Shown piece by piece: positions 1-12,309 of a stretch of 64,000 bases of DNA; position 1 is the first letter of the stretch, and every line of letters starts with the position of its first letter. Under the pieces are notes generated by a model. That model had not been told where the DNA came from, did not search any database, and saw nothing but the letters and a program-made list of their open reading frames with translations. Made by a program: the position numbers and the translations under genes. Source of the DNA: Achatina immaculata (taxonomy: Eukaryota; Mollusca; Gastropoda; Stylommatophora; Achatinidae); the NCBI GenBank assembly GCA_009760885.1, contig CM019708.1, positions 15,106,531 through 15,170,530 on the forward strand, in the 5' to 3' direction.

Positions 1-639
1 GTAGCCTGAGTGTGACCGCACTCATGTGTTCCATGTTGAAGCGGATTATCAGCGTCATATGGGCAGTGTTTTGCTGTTGGATAAGTACGTTTTTTTTTTC
101 GGTTTTTGATTCGCCCATTGAATGTTGTTTTCTTTGTAGATTATTTTGTGTTAGTTTTATCACTGTTCGTATAATGACAGAGTGATACATTTTCCCTGTA
201 TTTGTATATTTTTTTTCTTGTAAAAATGGAAGGAGAATAAATGATTTACTATTTATTTAATCTAGTTTGTCGTGCATCTACCAGTATTAGCATCGGTTTT
301 ATGGTGAGTGTCATTAAACCTGTTGGAGCCTTAAACAGAAAAAAATGGTAACAGATAGGCCAGTAGATACTATCTTGTTAGTTTACTGGATAATTTGTTT
401 GATCTTGATTGCTGCCAGCTATTCCTCAGTGGGATGGTAATCGTTGTAGGGGCACGGTTGTTGACAGTTCTGTTGTGATTTCCTGTATGATTACCTGTGG
501 GTTGTTTGTTGTTTTTAGTGATTCCAGAAGTGCCCTGCAGTCTATGAAGAAGGCTTTTTGTGTGGTGGCTGCTGGTTTTCTGTTTTAAGTGTTTTGAGGG
601 CTTGGAGCACCGTAACCAGTGCAGATCTAAATGGAAAAT
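1..639. other. Unassigned AT-rich DNA
   Basis: No coding region or RNA gene is recognisable here. There are short T runs and one AATAAA-like hexamer near 235. Open frames are short and show no family motif. Confidence 0.5.
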
Positions 640-985
640 GCAACTGAAGTGTAACAACCAACCAGATTCAATACACCATCTACAAAGACATCAGCAAACC
701 ATCCTCTTCTGCCTAAGGACAGGTCATTGAGCCACCTACACTGACTTAAAAATGTCTCACACAGACGAGTGTCCATGTGGCAGTGGAGTCCAGACTTCAG
801 AACATATCCTTCAAGAGTGCCCAAACTAAACCTGGGGCGTGAGACATGGCCAGCGGACACAAGCTTAGGGCAAAAACTTTGGGGCTCTTGTCAGGATCTG
901 GAGAGGACTGCGGGCTTTGCCATGTCGACAGGGATCAAGATCTGATGCGACCAACAACCTGGAACGCAGAAGAAGAAGAAGAAGT
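640..985 (+). mobile_element. 3' end of an RNase H-type LINE with (GAA)n tail
   Basis: Read on the plus strand with frame changes, the segment gives pieces such as LRTGH.RLTYTDLKMSH, TDECPCGSGVQTSEHILQECP and KLWGSCQDLERTAGF. This is the pattern of the C-terminus of LINE polyproteins that end in an RNase H and a CPCG...EHIL..CP zinc-binding motif. The sequence closes with an (GAA)n run near 966-984, a typical LINE tail. At least two frameshifts and internal stops mark it as dead, and everything 5' of it is missing, which is normal 5' truncation. Clade assignment is not secure. Confidence 0.62.
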
Positions 986-2329
986 TGTATCTTATAAGTA
1001 AAATGAATATTGGTTGCTACAAGTAAATGAAGGTAAGAGTAAAGAAGCTGTGTGTCACACGTAGCTTGATCAACCAGCAATGAGGACTTTGAACTTCAGA
1101 ACAAAGCTGGAACGAGAAAAACGTTTGAAAGATGTTTTCAAGAAATATGGTATGACACACCCTCTAACACAGCATAAACCGCGGGTAATAGAAGTACAGT
1201 GTGGTCAGCTAATGAATCATGCATATGTGTACGTCTAAGCGTGTGTGAAAGACCTGGTTTTCTTAGAATTGCAGGATATTTGCACAACTTTCCAAGTTAT
1301 ACTGTGATTGTCACAGAACTGGGTCTTCTTCTAGTGTGAAGAAATCACATATAAAACCTTGATTCATCTTTTTTCTACTTCTTTGTTTTGAATTTGTTTG
1401 TCCTGTGAGAGGGCACTTTGTTACAATGACTAAGCTGACTGTGTAACTCATACCAGAATAAATATTATGCTATGAAGTTAACATGATCGATCAAGGTCCA
1501 AAAATGTATGCACCAGGTAGCGCTAGTCATAAAATACAGTAGCCAGCGGCAATAAGTTGAGTGTCTTAACAAACATGAAAGATATCGACCAGGTTGTTTA
1601 TCTGTCGGGAGTTTATATCACTGTTGGCACACAGATAACAGATTTAGTGGGTTCATTTCAGCCCCCGTACTTCAGTGCTTGGTTTCAAGTAGTTGTCTCG
1701 TCACACTGAAGTTGTGTGTCCTACAGCTTGTGCTACTGAGAGAGAAGGATATTTTAAAACATGAGAGGCTTTCTTTTCAGCCACAGAGGTTGTGACCAAA
1801 CACCGTGTCACGTGGCTGCTGCAGTATGTAAGGGCGGAATGAAGAGCAACATTGAAGGCAGAGGTCGGAAGCACAGAGGGATTGGATCTTTCAGTGTCAA
1901 CATTATTTGTTGTTTCTTTGGCCGTCCTGCAGTCCAGTGTTGGTAGAATGAGAAGATCTGCTCAACAAAAAAAGATGCTAGTTAGCTTCTACAGTTAACA
2001 TCTGTCTGCTCTCTCTGGAGAGAATAACCAGCACTCTCTCATCCCATGACTCGCCAGCCATCAAATACTAAGATGACGTAGTTCGAAAAGTAACTTGTTA
2101 GATATTGTTAGAAATTATTTTAATGTTTGTTAAAGAACATATGTTAAAAGATTGTATTGATAATGTATTTTTGATTATGTATATGTCTGTGTGCGCGCGT
2201 ATATGTGTGTGTGAGTGCTATTTTATTAGGTTAATTACTTCTTCTCTTTTACTGTGAATGTAATGGTTTAATCTTACACTCTTTTGATATTTTTTTCTTA
2301 ATGTAATTTGTATACTTGTATTAAATCGA
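986..2329. other. Unassigned DNA
   Basis: No gene is recognised in this stretch. A short GT-rich run lies near 2188-2216. The 61-residue frame at 1761-1946 shows no known motif and no splice context I can support. Confidence 0.45.
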
Positions 2330-2448
2330 GCGTGTGGGAAGAGTGAAAGATGGAGTGGTGCAGGGCAGAATGTAAGACGGGCCTGCGTGCCTAATTTTTT
2401 TTTACCCTTTAAAAATAAAGATTCATTCATTCATTCATTCATTCATTC
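2330..2448 (+). mobile_element. LINE/SINE-like 3' end with AATAAAG(ATTC)n tail
   Basis: A block around 2330-2385 with core GGGCAGAATGT and GGGCCTGCGTGCC is followed by a T run, AATAAAG and about eight ATTC units. The same block recurs in reverse complement at about 48895-48955 and, more diverged, at 37080-37115, so it is a dispersed repeat. A 3' terminal (ATTC)n tail is common for invertebrate non-LTR elements. No coding part is attached, so the clade is unknown. Confidence 0.6.
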
Positions 2449-3280
2449 AAACATCGTTTCTAAACAGCACAAATCATTATCTGTGACATGGACAGTGTAG
2501 TTTCACTATTTTGGTGTGCTATAGAGAATCACCATCACAGACTTTTCCTCAGTTGTGAGTGAATAATTACGTTTCTGTTAAGTACATGGGAGGCATATAG
2601 CTTGGGGGGTGGGGGGTGGCAGTGTGCTCACAAAATCTAACCACCGAAGACGAGCAACGCTCAACTACATCATGTGAGTGTAGTTTCCAGACACGGGGTT
2701 GAGTTCAGAAAGTGGCAAGTTCAGTGAGGCTTGCAGACAGAACGACCTAAGATGATCGTCTGAAGCTGGTTGACTGGACTGTTTCTGTGATGAATGGCTG
2801 TGTTTTCTGTGTGATACAATCAGAGCATGTCACAGAGAAGTATCGTCGCCTATCAGTGAAGTGTTTTCACGTGATAACGTGTTTATCGTCAAAGTCTTCA
2901 TTGTTCTTCATTAAACAGCTCCATATGTTCTAACCAACGGGTGTTGTTACCTACATTTGAGTCTTGCTCGGAGGGTTTTCCTATAGTTGTTGCTCGCGTG
3001 ACCACAACCTAAGGAGGACTTTACTTAATTGTTTTTTGTTTTTGTTTGTGCTATTCGATCACTTACATAGAATTAAAGGAACACTTACACGGCTAGGCAC
3101 ATTTGCAGTCAGAGGAGGACTCGTGCATATTGAGGCCTTTGTATTACACGCTCAGCATTCATCTTCTTTCATCTCAAACGTTTCCCCAAATGTAAGGGGG
3201 CTGACGTTCACGTAAACTGGACTTTGTATCCTGTATACACAAACAGTGATGTGTGCAGTACGTTCAGGTATGCCGTGTTT
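2449..3280. other. Unassigned DNA
   Basis: No gene or repeat family is recognised. A short G-rich run lies near 2605-2620. Confidence 0.4.
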
Positions 3281-3432
3281 TGTTGGAAGACATTTTCCGA
3301 TATCCATGTCTTGTTGGAAGACATTCTCTGATATCATTGTCTTGTTGGAAGACATTCTCCTATATCCTTGTCTTGTTGGAAGATATTCTCCGACATCCTT
3401 GTCTTGTTGGAAGACATTCCGCGATATCGGAG
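3281..3432 (+). repeat. 31 bp minisatellite, about 5 units
   Basis: The unit starts CTTGTTGGAAGACATTCTCC and ends near ATATCCTTGT. It repeats head to tail about five times with scattered substitutions. The overlapping open frames (about 70-84 residues) simply read through this repeat. Confidence 0.85.
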
Positions 3433-3518
3433 GCAGTTTCTACAGCACAGCGTGCTTGGTACCCATTTATGCAGCTAAAGCGACAAGAGTCCTAACTTAG
3501 CGAGGATTGAATGTAATC

Positions 3519-3613
3519 ATTCTTTTAAGAAATAGTTCATTACACGTTCAGGCATACTTTGAGAGAAAAAATACGTTAAGTTTTACTGTGTAGTTAAACA
3601 TGGACATCCACAT
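3519..3613 (+). repeat. 95 bp dispersed repeat, copy 1
   Basis: The segment beginning near TTAAGAAATAGTTCATTACA and ending near AAACATGGACATCCA recurs almost unchanged at 5561-5654, where it interrupts a LINE endonuclease reading frame. Copies differ by a few substitutions and a 3 bp indel. No terminal inverted repeat is seen. Confidence 0.8.
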
Positions 3614-4399
3614 ATTTTATTCATTTCATGTAGTTGTAAGACTAGACCTGTAGGTTTTGGAATAAGAAATCTGACGCTAAATAAGTGCGGTAGCTGTGTT
3701 ATGTTGGGGCAGGTACAGTACTACTATGCTTGAGACACGGCGCCGTTACCAGGGTCATTGAACAAGACCCTATTTGATCACCCCCCCCAACCCCCACCCT
3801 CAATCCTGGCGGCGAAGGTTGCGTTACTTCAGCCTGGTCAACTCATGTGTGTGTAGTGGGAAGGAAGAGGAAGGGGGGGGGGGAAGGGAATGAGAATCGA
3901 CTTGTTTCCATGTGGCGGAGAAGCTCGACCAGAGCTCTACTTCCTGAGTCACCCGTAGAACGTGGTAGCATTTCTCTGCAAGTCCGAGTAGATGTTTGTT
4001 TTAAGATCATGACCTAGCCAAGGCTGGAGAGCACTCAGATTCGCAGCTAGAAGGAGGTCGTTCACCATCTCGTGAAAAGCAGAGTTCTTTCAACACTTTT
4101 TTCAGTCACTTTTCTGACACTGTATCTCACGTGACACCTTCTCAGTATAGAAGAAGCTAAATAATCATATAGTCAGTGCTTTATAAAGCTTGCAGCAGAA
4201 TTTTACAGCTCCACTCCGCGACTTCTGTGTTTGCTTGTCTCTCCCTCCTCCACACTAGCTTTGCCTATTTCAAAGGTCAAATCAGTTCCGACTGTTGAGG
4301 ATCTGCATGTGAGACTCCCCTCGTCTGTATCGTGATTTGTGAGCTAAATATAGATGGCACATGTTTGTTCCGCGAGTACGTTGGAGCGCGCGCGTACTT

Positions 4400-4560
4400 A
4401 AGTGCTGCTGACTCTGCAGCAGCAGTGATGTGGAATGACCTCTTGCATGGCTTAATTAATAGTATGTGGTAAACTGCTTTCCGAAAACTCATTTGCTTTT
4501 TACATTGACATCTTATAAATGAACATATTGTAATGTTTCTCATTGAATAAAATATTCATT
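4400..4560 (+). mobile_element. Possible CR1/Jockey-like LINE C-terminal relic
   Basis: The plus strand gives AAAVMWNDL followed by AFRKLICFL, resembling the AAPxxWNxLP...FKxxLKxxLF ending common to CR1 and Jockey reverse transcriptases. An AATAAAATATTCATT tail follows. The match is short and interrupted by a stop, so the assignment is tentative. Confidence 0.42.
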
Positions 4561-4599
4561 TAAAACGAGGGGGAAGTAAAGTAGCGCAAGCGGTTACTG

Positions 4600-6625
4600 C
4601 AGAACTATTTACTGATGTTTTAATTCTAGTTAGCAACATTCTGCTAAAGACCTTGCTGGGTATTGAGAGCAGGGAGATGCATCTATAGTTCTTACATTCT
4701 AATAGATCTCCTTTCTTAAGGAGTTTTATAAAATGGGCCTCCTTCTAATCCTTTGGGACCTTCTCTTCTTCCCAAATCCTGTTAAATAGTAAGAGTAGTC
4801 TTTCTGTTGTTATTTCTTTGTTCGCTAAGAACACTTCTGCTACAGTTCCATCTGGACCCGGTGCCTTATTTCTCTTCAACTCTGAGATAGCGTGTTCAGT
4901 TTCAGCCTTGCTGGGTGGTTCTACATTGATGTCTAGAGTATGCTCTGCTGCTGGTATCTCCTCTGTTTCTGCCGGTGCTGGCCTATTTAAGGTTAGGCTC
5001 ATCTTCTGATGTTGCTACCTTATCTTCCTTGTTTTTTGATGGGCTTTTCTATCCTACATGGCATATATGCTAACTTCTTGGTGATTTCGTACAGAGCTCT
5101 CATATTGTTTTTACCAGCTGCCTCTTCTGCCTGTCCCGCCATATTATCAAAATAGGCCTGTCTGTCTTTCTTTACGCTTTTCCTAACCTCTTTATGAGCC
5201 AAATTATATTCTGTCTGAGCTGAGGCCTTTGCTGCTCTTGTTTTACTATCATTTATTTTTACTTTCATTTCTGTCCTTCTGTCTATCTTCTTGAGTATTT
5301 CCAATGTATTCCACTCCTTGTGCTGAGGTTTCATAAATCCACTGTCTCTTCACATGATTTGCCCCACATTTCTTTAGCACTATTCCACACAGTGTTCACA
5401 TCTGGTGTATCTTCTTCGTATAACTCCTGCAGAACCTGAAATCTGTTGCTCAGTTTCAGTTTAAAGTTCTTTGCGATTTCTGGGTCTTCCAACAGTACCA
5501 TATTATATCTTTTCCTTGTCATGTCTGTTTTGTGGTGCTTCTTCAGTTTCATTGTCAGTAATCATTCATTTGAGAAATAGTTCATTACACGTTCAGGCAT
5601 ACTTTGAGAGAAAAAAGTTAAGTTTTACTGTGTAGTTAAACATGGACATCCATGGTATCAGTAGGTGGTGGCCAGAAGCTACATCTGCACCTCGTTTCGC
5701 TCTGACATCTTACAGTGTTCTGCGAAAGTTTCTACTGATACAAATTTGGTCTGTCTGGTTCTCAGTGACATGATCTGGTGATACCCACATGGCTTTGTGT
5801 ATAGTTTTATGTGGAAATATACTTCCCTCCATTGACAAAGTTGTTGATCATGCATAGATCTGCTAGCCTTTCTCAATTTTCGTTCATTATTCCTAATCCA
5901 TTTTGACCCATTACTTTCTCATAACCTGTGTTGATCTTACCTAATTTTGCATTGATGTCCTCCATTAGAACTGTTATGTGTTTGTTGTCTTGTTGGTCCA
6001 GGATTTTGTACAATGTGCTTTAGAATTCATCCTTTACTACCTCTTCTGCATCATTTGTTGGCGCGTATACCTGAATGATATTCAACTTAATATCTTTCTT
6101 CTTTGTTGAGAAGCAGGCTGTAATTATCCTTGAGCTAACTGGCTCCCAGGTCATCAGTGCTCTCTGGGACTCTCTGGATAACATTAGTGCCACGCCCACT
6201 GAGTGTGTTGCATCTGGGTTTTGGTGACCTGAAAATAGGATTATCTCCCCTGTCTCCGGTCTAAGCTTACCTGTTCCTGTTCAGGGTGTTTTGCTCAGCC
6301 CCAGTATCTTTATATTGTATCTGTTCATTTCTCTCCCTATCATGGCAGCCTTTCCGCTTTCATACATTGTTCTAACATTCCAACATGCAATGGTAAAAGG
6401 CGTCCTGGTACTCAGTTGGGATGTCGGTTCTGCAGCTTCAGTTCTCAGAGAACAGGTTGTTGGCCTATCCCCCAAACTCCTTACTGGCCTCTTACGACAT
6501 GCATGGAAGGTGGCAGTGGTTCTGTTCTTTTCTCTCCAGGGCTCAGCTAACGACACAGATGGCCTGAATTCCTTGAGGGGAACAAAATTTCTAATCGGCT
6601 ATGTAGGCATTTGTGCATTGCCTCT
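4600..6625 (-). mobile_element. LINE (RTE/CFDP2-like), endonuclease plus RT start, 3' part missing
   Basis: On the minus strand, moving down from 6600, the element shows an endonuclease start (FTIACWNVRTMYESGKAA, ILGLS). Next comes the endonuclease C-terminal part (about 5680-5940, with a LNAKLGKINTGYEK-like stretch). A linker follows (5331-5552 and 5020-5334), then the reverse-transcriptase entry (KRNKAPGPDG at about 4860), continuing with stops to about 4600. The RT palm with its YADD box and the whole C-terminus are absent, so this copy lost its 3' half rather than its 5' half. A TCGTAAGAGG-type motif upstream of the endonuclease also occurs in the other LINEs here. Several stops and frameshifts make it inactive. 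The clade is inferred from the craniofacial-development-protein-2-like endonuclease. Confidence 0.85.
5561..5654 (+). repeat. 95 bp dispersed repeat, copy 2, inserted in LINE
   Basis: This near copy of 3519-3613 sits between the LINE codons for ...ADVAS.HHLL (minus strand, about 5657-5700) and MKLKKHHKT (about 5552), which should be almost adjacent in an intact element. The flanks TACTGATA and TTACTGACA are similar and may be a short target-site duplication. It therefore looks like an insertion into the LINE. Confidence 0.7.
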
Positions 6626-6639
6626 TTTATCTCCTTCTA

Positions 6640-7640
6640 CCTACTGGCTCCTTGAGGGGGTACAAACATATGATAACACACGATGCGAGGTGGGGTGAAT
6701 ATGCAGGATGTGGAAGACACTCAGAGCGTTGATCCGTAATTTGTTGACATGTTGCACGAGCTGTGCGAAGCCCCACGTTATAGTGCTGTAACAGCACACC
6801 AAAACTGAGCAAGCCGTTTAGACATAATTGAAGGTTTCAGATGGTTCTCAGGCAGATCACAGTATGCTTCGTTGTTGATAGTGGTTCCATTGGGCATGTA
6901 TTGTTCCCGGGTTGGGCCTTTAGAATCCCAGGAAAGAGTGACCATTAGTTTTCGGCCGACAAAGTTTTACGGAACTTTTTTTGGTTTAGGTTGTCACTCT
7001 TTCCAGGCTGGCTTTGTCTTGGGCTGGAAATAATGTGCCCAACATTCGTCTCCAGTGACTATAATACGTCGTAGAAAACCATTTCCTACAGCTTCAACCC
7101 GTCGTAAACATCCTCACCAAGATCTTTCAGATCAGGGGTGTGTTGTTGTGGTACTCACGTGGTCGAGACTTTTCGGTACTGCAGTGCATCGTTAATGATG
7201 TTGTTGAGCCGATTCATGATTATAATGTTCAGTTCTCCAGCTACCTCATCTATTGTTACCCATCGGTTTTCCCCGTATCATTCGTTCAACTTCATTGTTA
7301 GCGTCAGGCGTATTTGCAGTGTGAGCCCAACCGGAACGAGCTGCATCTGCCACATTTGATATCCCACTTTTTAATTCTCATTGCCACTCATATACCTGAC
7401 GAAGCGATTTACACGTGTCCCTTATACTGGCTCTTGAATTGTGCGATGAATATCTGCATGTTTCTCACCCTCACTACTCAAGAAACGAATAATTTCGCGC
7501 TCTCTCGTTCATCCTTGCTAGGAACTGGCCATCTTGGATCTGGTTTGCAGACATTATATTTCCAAAATGTACTGCAACTGTTCACTACCCGATTTAATAT
7601 TTTTAGAGCTGAATTGCGGTTACTTTTTGACTGACCCTGT
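6640..7640 (-). pseudogene. Decayed mariner-family transposase
   Basis: Minus-strand fragments in changing frames match the mariner transposase order. They are an N-terminal region near 7440-7480, RWVTIDEVAGELNI near 7260 (the second helix-turn-helix), a WDSKGP-like stretch near 6920, and VLLQHYNVGLRTARATCQQI then ECLPHPAYSPHLAS near 6690-6790. The last corresponds to the family HDNA...YSPDLAPSD motif, but the second and third catalytic Asp are changed (HYN and SPHLASC). Many stops are present. It is distinct from, and older than, the mariner immediately to its right. Confidence 0.7.
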
Positions 7641-7892
7641 GGTGTTTTATTTGTGGATAAGATTTAATTTTACACTTATTATTGTTCTTTATAATTACAA
7701 AATATAACATTTGTATGAAACTGGTGTTGAATGTCTGAAGTAGAAGGAAAGTTGATAGATGAAGAGCATGATGTCTCCATGCTCAGTTACCCTTCGAAAA
7801 TAAAGTTTGTGGGTTTGTACACTTCCAGTTTCAGTTATCTCAATACATTCTTTTTAATTAATAAAAAACAGTCTTCTCATTATATATTACTG

Positions 7893-9130
7893 TATATATG
7901 AGGGGTGATTGATAAGTTCTCGGCATAAGGTACAACGGATTATGTGTGGACAACTTTTTGGGGTTATTTCTCAGTATAGTCCCCTTGCAAGTTTATGCAC
8001 CTAGTCCAGCGATCCTGGAGCATACGGATCCCTTCTTTGTAAAGTCAGCATCTTGTGTCAGTAGAAAGTGGACTACAGCATGAATGACGTCATCATCTGA
8101 AGCAAATTTGCGGCCACTGAGCTCCTCTTTGAGTTTGGTAAACAGGTAATAGTCCGAAGGGGCCAAATCTGGGGAATAAGGAGGATGTTCAAGACGCTGA
8201 AAGCCGCATTTATGAATGGCAGCCATTGCCACCGCCAGCTTGTGAACTGGAGCATTGTCTTGGTGAAATATGACTCCTCTTGTCAATTTCTCTCCACGCT
8301 TTTCCTTCAATATGACCAACATTTGCTTCAGAAGATTAGCGTAATAGCCCCAGGTGACCGTTCTGCCTTTTTGAAGATAGTTTACCTATAGCACACCTTC
8401 TGAATCTCAAAAGATGGAAGCCATCACTTTGCCTGCAGACAGAACCACCCTTGCTTTCTTTGTAGGTGGAAATTCATGATATTTCCACTGCTTTGACTGT
8501 TCTTTGGTTTCTGGTTGAAAATGATGAACCCAAGTCTCATCCATAGTCACAAATTGCTGAAGAAACTTTTCAGGATCTGCAGAAAAATGGCCAAGATTGT
8601 CTCTTGACATGTTGAGCCGCTGTTGTCTGTGATCAGCTCCAAGAAGTTTCGGGACCCATCGAGCTGAGACCTTTGTCATTTGAAGATCATTGTGAATAAT
8701 GGCATGAACACGTTCCTGGGAGATGCCCAACTCAGTAGCAATGTATCGCTCATTTAGTCGTCGATCCTCCATTATCATGTCATGGATTCTGCCAGTGGTT
8801 TCATCGGTGATTACCGTTCTTGGTCTTCCTGGACGGAGATCATCTTCCATACTCTCCCTTCCATGTTTGAATTGAGCTGCCCATTTTTTTTCTTCACTGT
8901 GTTGTAAGAAGGAGCACTCTCCCCTAGAATCTCCACCATATCCTCATGGATCTCCTTCGATGATAAGCCCTTGATTCAGAGGTAGCGAATGATTGTTCTA
9001 TGAGAAATTTTATCCATTTTCTCAATTTCTGTCGCTCTTTAAGGACAGTCTGTACTGTATGATGAAATAGGGAAGGAAGTGTGAAACCTTGTAGCCATAG
9101 TGATGTAAACCTCCACCCCTTGCCGGGTCA
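7893..9130 (-). mobile_element. Mariner element with near-readable transposase
   Basis: The minus-strand reading frame starts at about 9017 (MDKISHRTIIRYL) and runs to about 7990. It shows the DNA-binding half (IHEDMVE, GRPRTVI, ISQERVHAIIH, KVSARWVPKLL), the first catalytic Asp in VTMDETWVHH, the second in FHQDNAPVHK and the third in YSPDLAPSDY, fitting the DD34D mariner class. Damage is modest: a stop at codon 13, a frameshift at an A run near 8885, two stops between 8385 and 8410, and a frameshift near 8035. The left end is probably the TA-flanked TATGAGGGGTGATTGATAAG near 7896. I could not find a clear matching right inverted repeat, so that boundary is approximate. Confidence 0.9.
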
Positions 9131-11209
9131 GCTACTGCTTAAGAGCCCCTAGTAGGAACGGTCGTGCTATCTTACATGATCGTTGCTTAGAGTACCTAAA
9201 TCAAGCCATAGACAAGTTTGTCTTCATATAGTTTACCCTTCATTGCCTTTATTTTTGTCACGGCAGTATACAGCCTTCTAGTTTATGTTGACGGATGTTT
9301 GAAAACTGCGTCAGTTCTTATCATGTCTCATGTGGTCAACCTCACGTAGGATATCGCTTCAAGGCTCTCCATGACCTCATTAATTATCAGCGTGTGTCAG
9401 TCATTACATGACCCGCTTCATCACCTGATGCACCTGAAAACTGTTAATTTCAGCATAGTTGTTTCCCTTGCAAGATTGACAGCGTTTAGAAAATCAGCAA
9501 ATATTGTATACGGAAGGCGGAAAATAATGAAGGCATGTAGAAACGTGACGGGATACATACGTCTTCTGTGCAGTTAGAAGTAAAATACTTGCCTGTAAGC
9601 AACAGCAGAAGCTTTCTTTTACGTGATACATGTATTAAAACGCTACAGACAACAGTGGTTACTGCTCTATAGCTTGTACTGTGTGAGCTAGCAGATGTGA
9701 ACAATGCACAAAGATTATAATATTAATAAAGTTTTGAATCTGTCTTATAACTGCTACTGTGACACTGGTGTAAAGCGGCGTTAGGTCCATATTATCAGAT
9801 TCTGTTGGTTTTAGAGATGTAGATGTGGGCGTAATCTGGAAGAGAAACAGAAGTTTTTTTAGGGCAACCAGTTTCATTGTTTATCGTGAATGTTTCCAGA
9901 TGTGACACGTGTACAGCTGAGCTTTTGCTTATAAGTTGTGTATAAGAGAATCGCCATTATGTTATATAGACAGCCACAATAGTAGCATACATTCAGCAAA
10001 AAAGTTTTTTAAAGTCGTCATAGTTATAATCCCAGATACATCGTTCCTTTTTCTCTGCTTCTCGTTTATCATATCGTGAGTGTCTCCAACTTGTGTCTTA
10101 TAAAGCATTCTTAACAAGTGTCTGTTGTATGATAAATACCTGTGACCATATACTGTCAGAAGAACGAAATTGTACCTTGTAAAAATCTGTTGCTCTTTTA
10201 AGAATTTCAATTCCAATATGTAAACATAATCTTGTTGAAGGAGCTAGTTGCCCTTTTGAAAGTATGTAAGTTCTTTCTGTCAAAGACAGTACAAAACAGA
10301 GTTGGCTGTTTGCTTTTTCTCGTTGTGATTATAGAAACAAGCACATAGTAAATAGCGCTGCAAATGTTACCATCCTGGAGGCTTTTCAAGACTGAACATT
10401 TACCACTAGAAGTGAAGCGCTCCTGTAAGAATTGTGTAGTTTTACAAGAAGGAATCCTACTAGTCTTGTTTTTAGTTACTGACTGGGATATGTCTTCTTT
10501 CTTGTTGTTGGCGAGAACATTGAGGTTTGAGGACAAGTACTAGCAGAAACAGAAGCAAAACATTTTCTGACAGATAAGAACAAGGAACTGAGAGAGAGAG
10601 AGGAAGGTAATGCGCTTTCGGAATATAGTAAATCTGAGAAGAATGAAGTCCCGCATACCCAGCGATGCCAGGTGTGGAATGAGTCATTGACAACTCACTT
10701 TATGCGTTTTCTTTCTAACAGACATGTGGTTGGGTGCTTTAAATACCTGTCTGTGCTCTCTCACTCACTGACATCACATACGCAGATCAGTACTAGCACC
10801 TCTAACTGTACAGGTGGGCGTCTGTGTACCTAGCTTGAAAGATGGCGAAGAAGAAGAAGAGAGAGAGAGAGAGAGCACAAACGAGACTGCGTGCGTAGTA
10901 AGGGTACATGAATCGAGGTAGCATCAAATAAAGAGAAATGTACGTCATCATCAGATTTTGTTTTTGAACTCGCTGGTCCGTGATAACATATTGATGTCCT
11001 CTTGTCCTTCACAAGAGTGCAGGTCTGGTATCATCTTCTGGGCTGTTTTAAGTTGTAAAATGGCTTTGTCCACGCTACAAAGCTTTACAGCACCTGCAGT
11101 ATATGCGACGCCATTTTTTTTTCTTATTCAACACTTGGTGAAGATTTTATTTCTATATAAGCGCTGAAATAATAATATGGCTGTCAAGTCTGTCACAGTT
11201 ACCACAGGT
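9131..11209. other. Unassigned DNA
   Basis: No gene or repeat family is recognised. There is a GA-rich run near 10590-10600 and a GAAGAAGAAGA(GA)n run near 10850-10875. Open frames are all below 110 residues and carry no motif I recognise. Confidence 0.4.
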
Positions 11210-11635
11210 GGTTTTCTGTGGTAGCTTTCTTTATATATGTCTTCATTGTCTTTAGTGTTTTCTGTGGTAGCTTTCTTTATATGTCTTCATTGTCTTTAGT
11301 GTTTTCTGTGGTAGCTTTCTTTATATATGTCTTCGTTGTCTTTAGTGTTTTCTGTGGTAGCTTTCTTTATATATGTCTTCGTTGTCTTTAGGGTTTTCTG
11401 TGGTAGCTTTCTTTATATATGTCTTCATTGTCTTTAGTGTTTTCTGTGGTAGCTTTCTTTATATATGTCTTCATTGTCTTTAGTGTTTTCTGTGGTAGCT
11501 TTCTTTATATATGTCTTCATTGTCTTTAGTGTTTTCTGTGGTAGCTTTCTTTATATATGTCTTCATTGTCTTTAGTGTTTTCTGTGGTAGCTTTCTTTAT
11601 ATATGTCTTCATTGTCTTTAGGGTTGTCTACCATT
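11210..11635 (+). repeat. 46 bp minisatellite, about 9 units
   Basis: The unit reads GTTTTCTGTGGTAGCTTTCT then TTATATATGTCTTCATTGTC and TTTAGT. One unit has lost an AT pair (44 bp), and two units carry CTTCGTTG instead of CTTCATTG. Confidence 0.93.
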
Positions 11636-12309
11636 GCCAGTCGTGCTTACCTGCAGCGTCTCTTTCTGCTACCTGGTCTGTACGGTTGTATCGGTTTGAG
11701 TTATTCTTACTCATTTTCAGGTGGGCTGCATAAGAAGAGAGACTATATACAAGCCAAGATTACATTAGTAACTGCTGAAAATGAAGTCAGCACATAGAAT
11801 ATATATCTTATAATGGCCACTTAAAGACTGCCGTGAGACAGAATGTAGGTTTGATTAATTATCATCTGTTTGCAGCATTAGTTGTGACTCACCTGATAGC
11901 AGTTGATTTGATTTGACAGGTTTAGCCGAACAAACAAATCCCAATATCACATAGACATAACGGTGATTCCCTACCGCTTCCATATGTTACTTACAGACTT
12001 TTCAACCCAGTGTTTATCTGGGGTTCTATTAAAAAAATTAATGGCTACTCATTTTAATTTCGTGATGTTGTTGAATGTTACTGCTGCCATTTATTTTAAA
12101 TTCCTCTTTTCAGTGTCCTGTTGAGAACCTGAAGTACGTCCTGACTTTTGTTCTAACCGTTTCGGATATGTCCTGAAGGAGTGGTTTTCAAATATTTATT
12201 CATGCTAGCCACTGCTTGCAGTCATACTGATAAGCAAACTATAGCTAGGATTCACCTTTTTTATGAGAAGATGCATTTTGGGGGGAGGGGCTTTGATCGC
12301 TATATATAT
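11636..12309. other. Unassigned DNA
   Basis: No gene is recognised. A short (TA)n run lies at about 12299-12312, next to the LINE 3' end. Confidence 0.4.

Noticed and set aside
8010..9130. A matching right-hand inverted repeat for the mariner at 7896
   Set aside because: The best candidate near 9125-9155 (reverse complement starting TAGGGGCTCTTAAGC) matches too weakly to be called.
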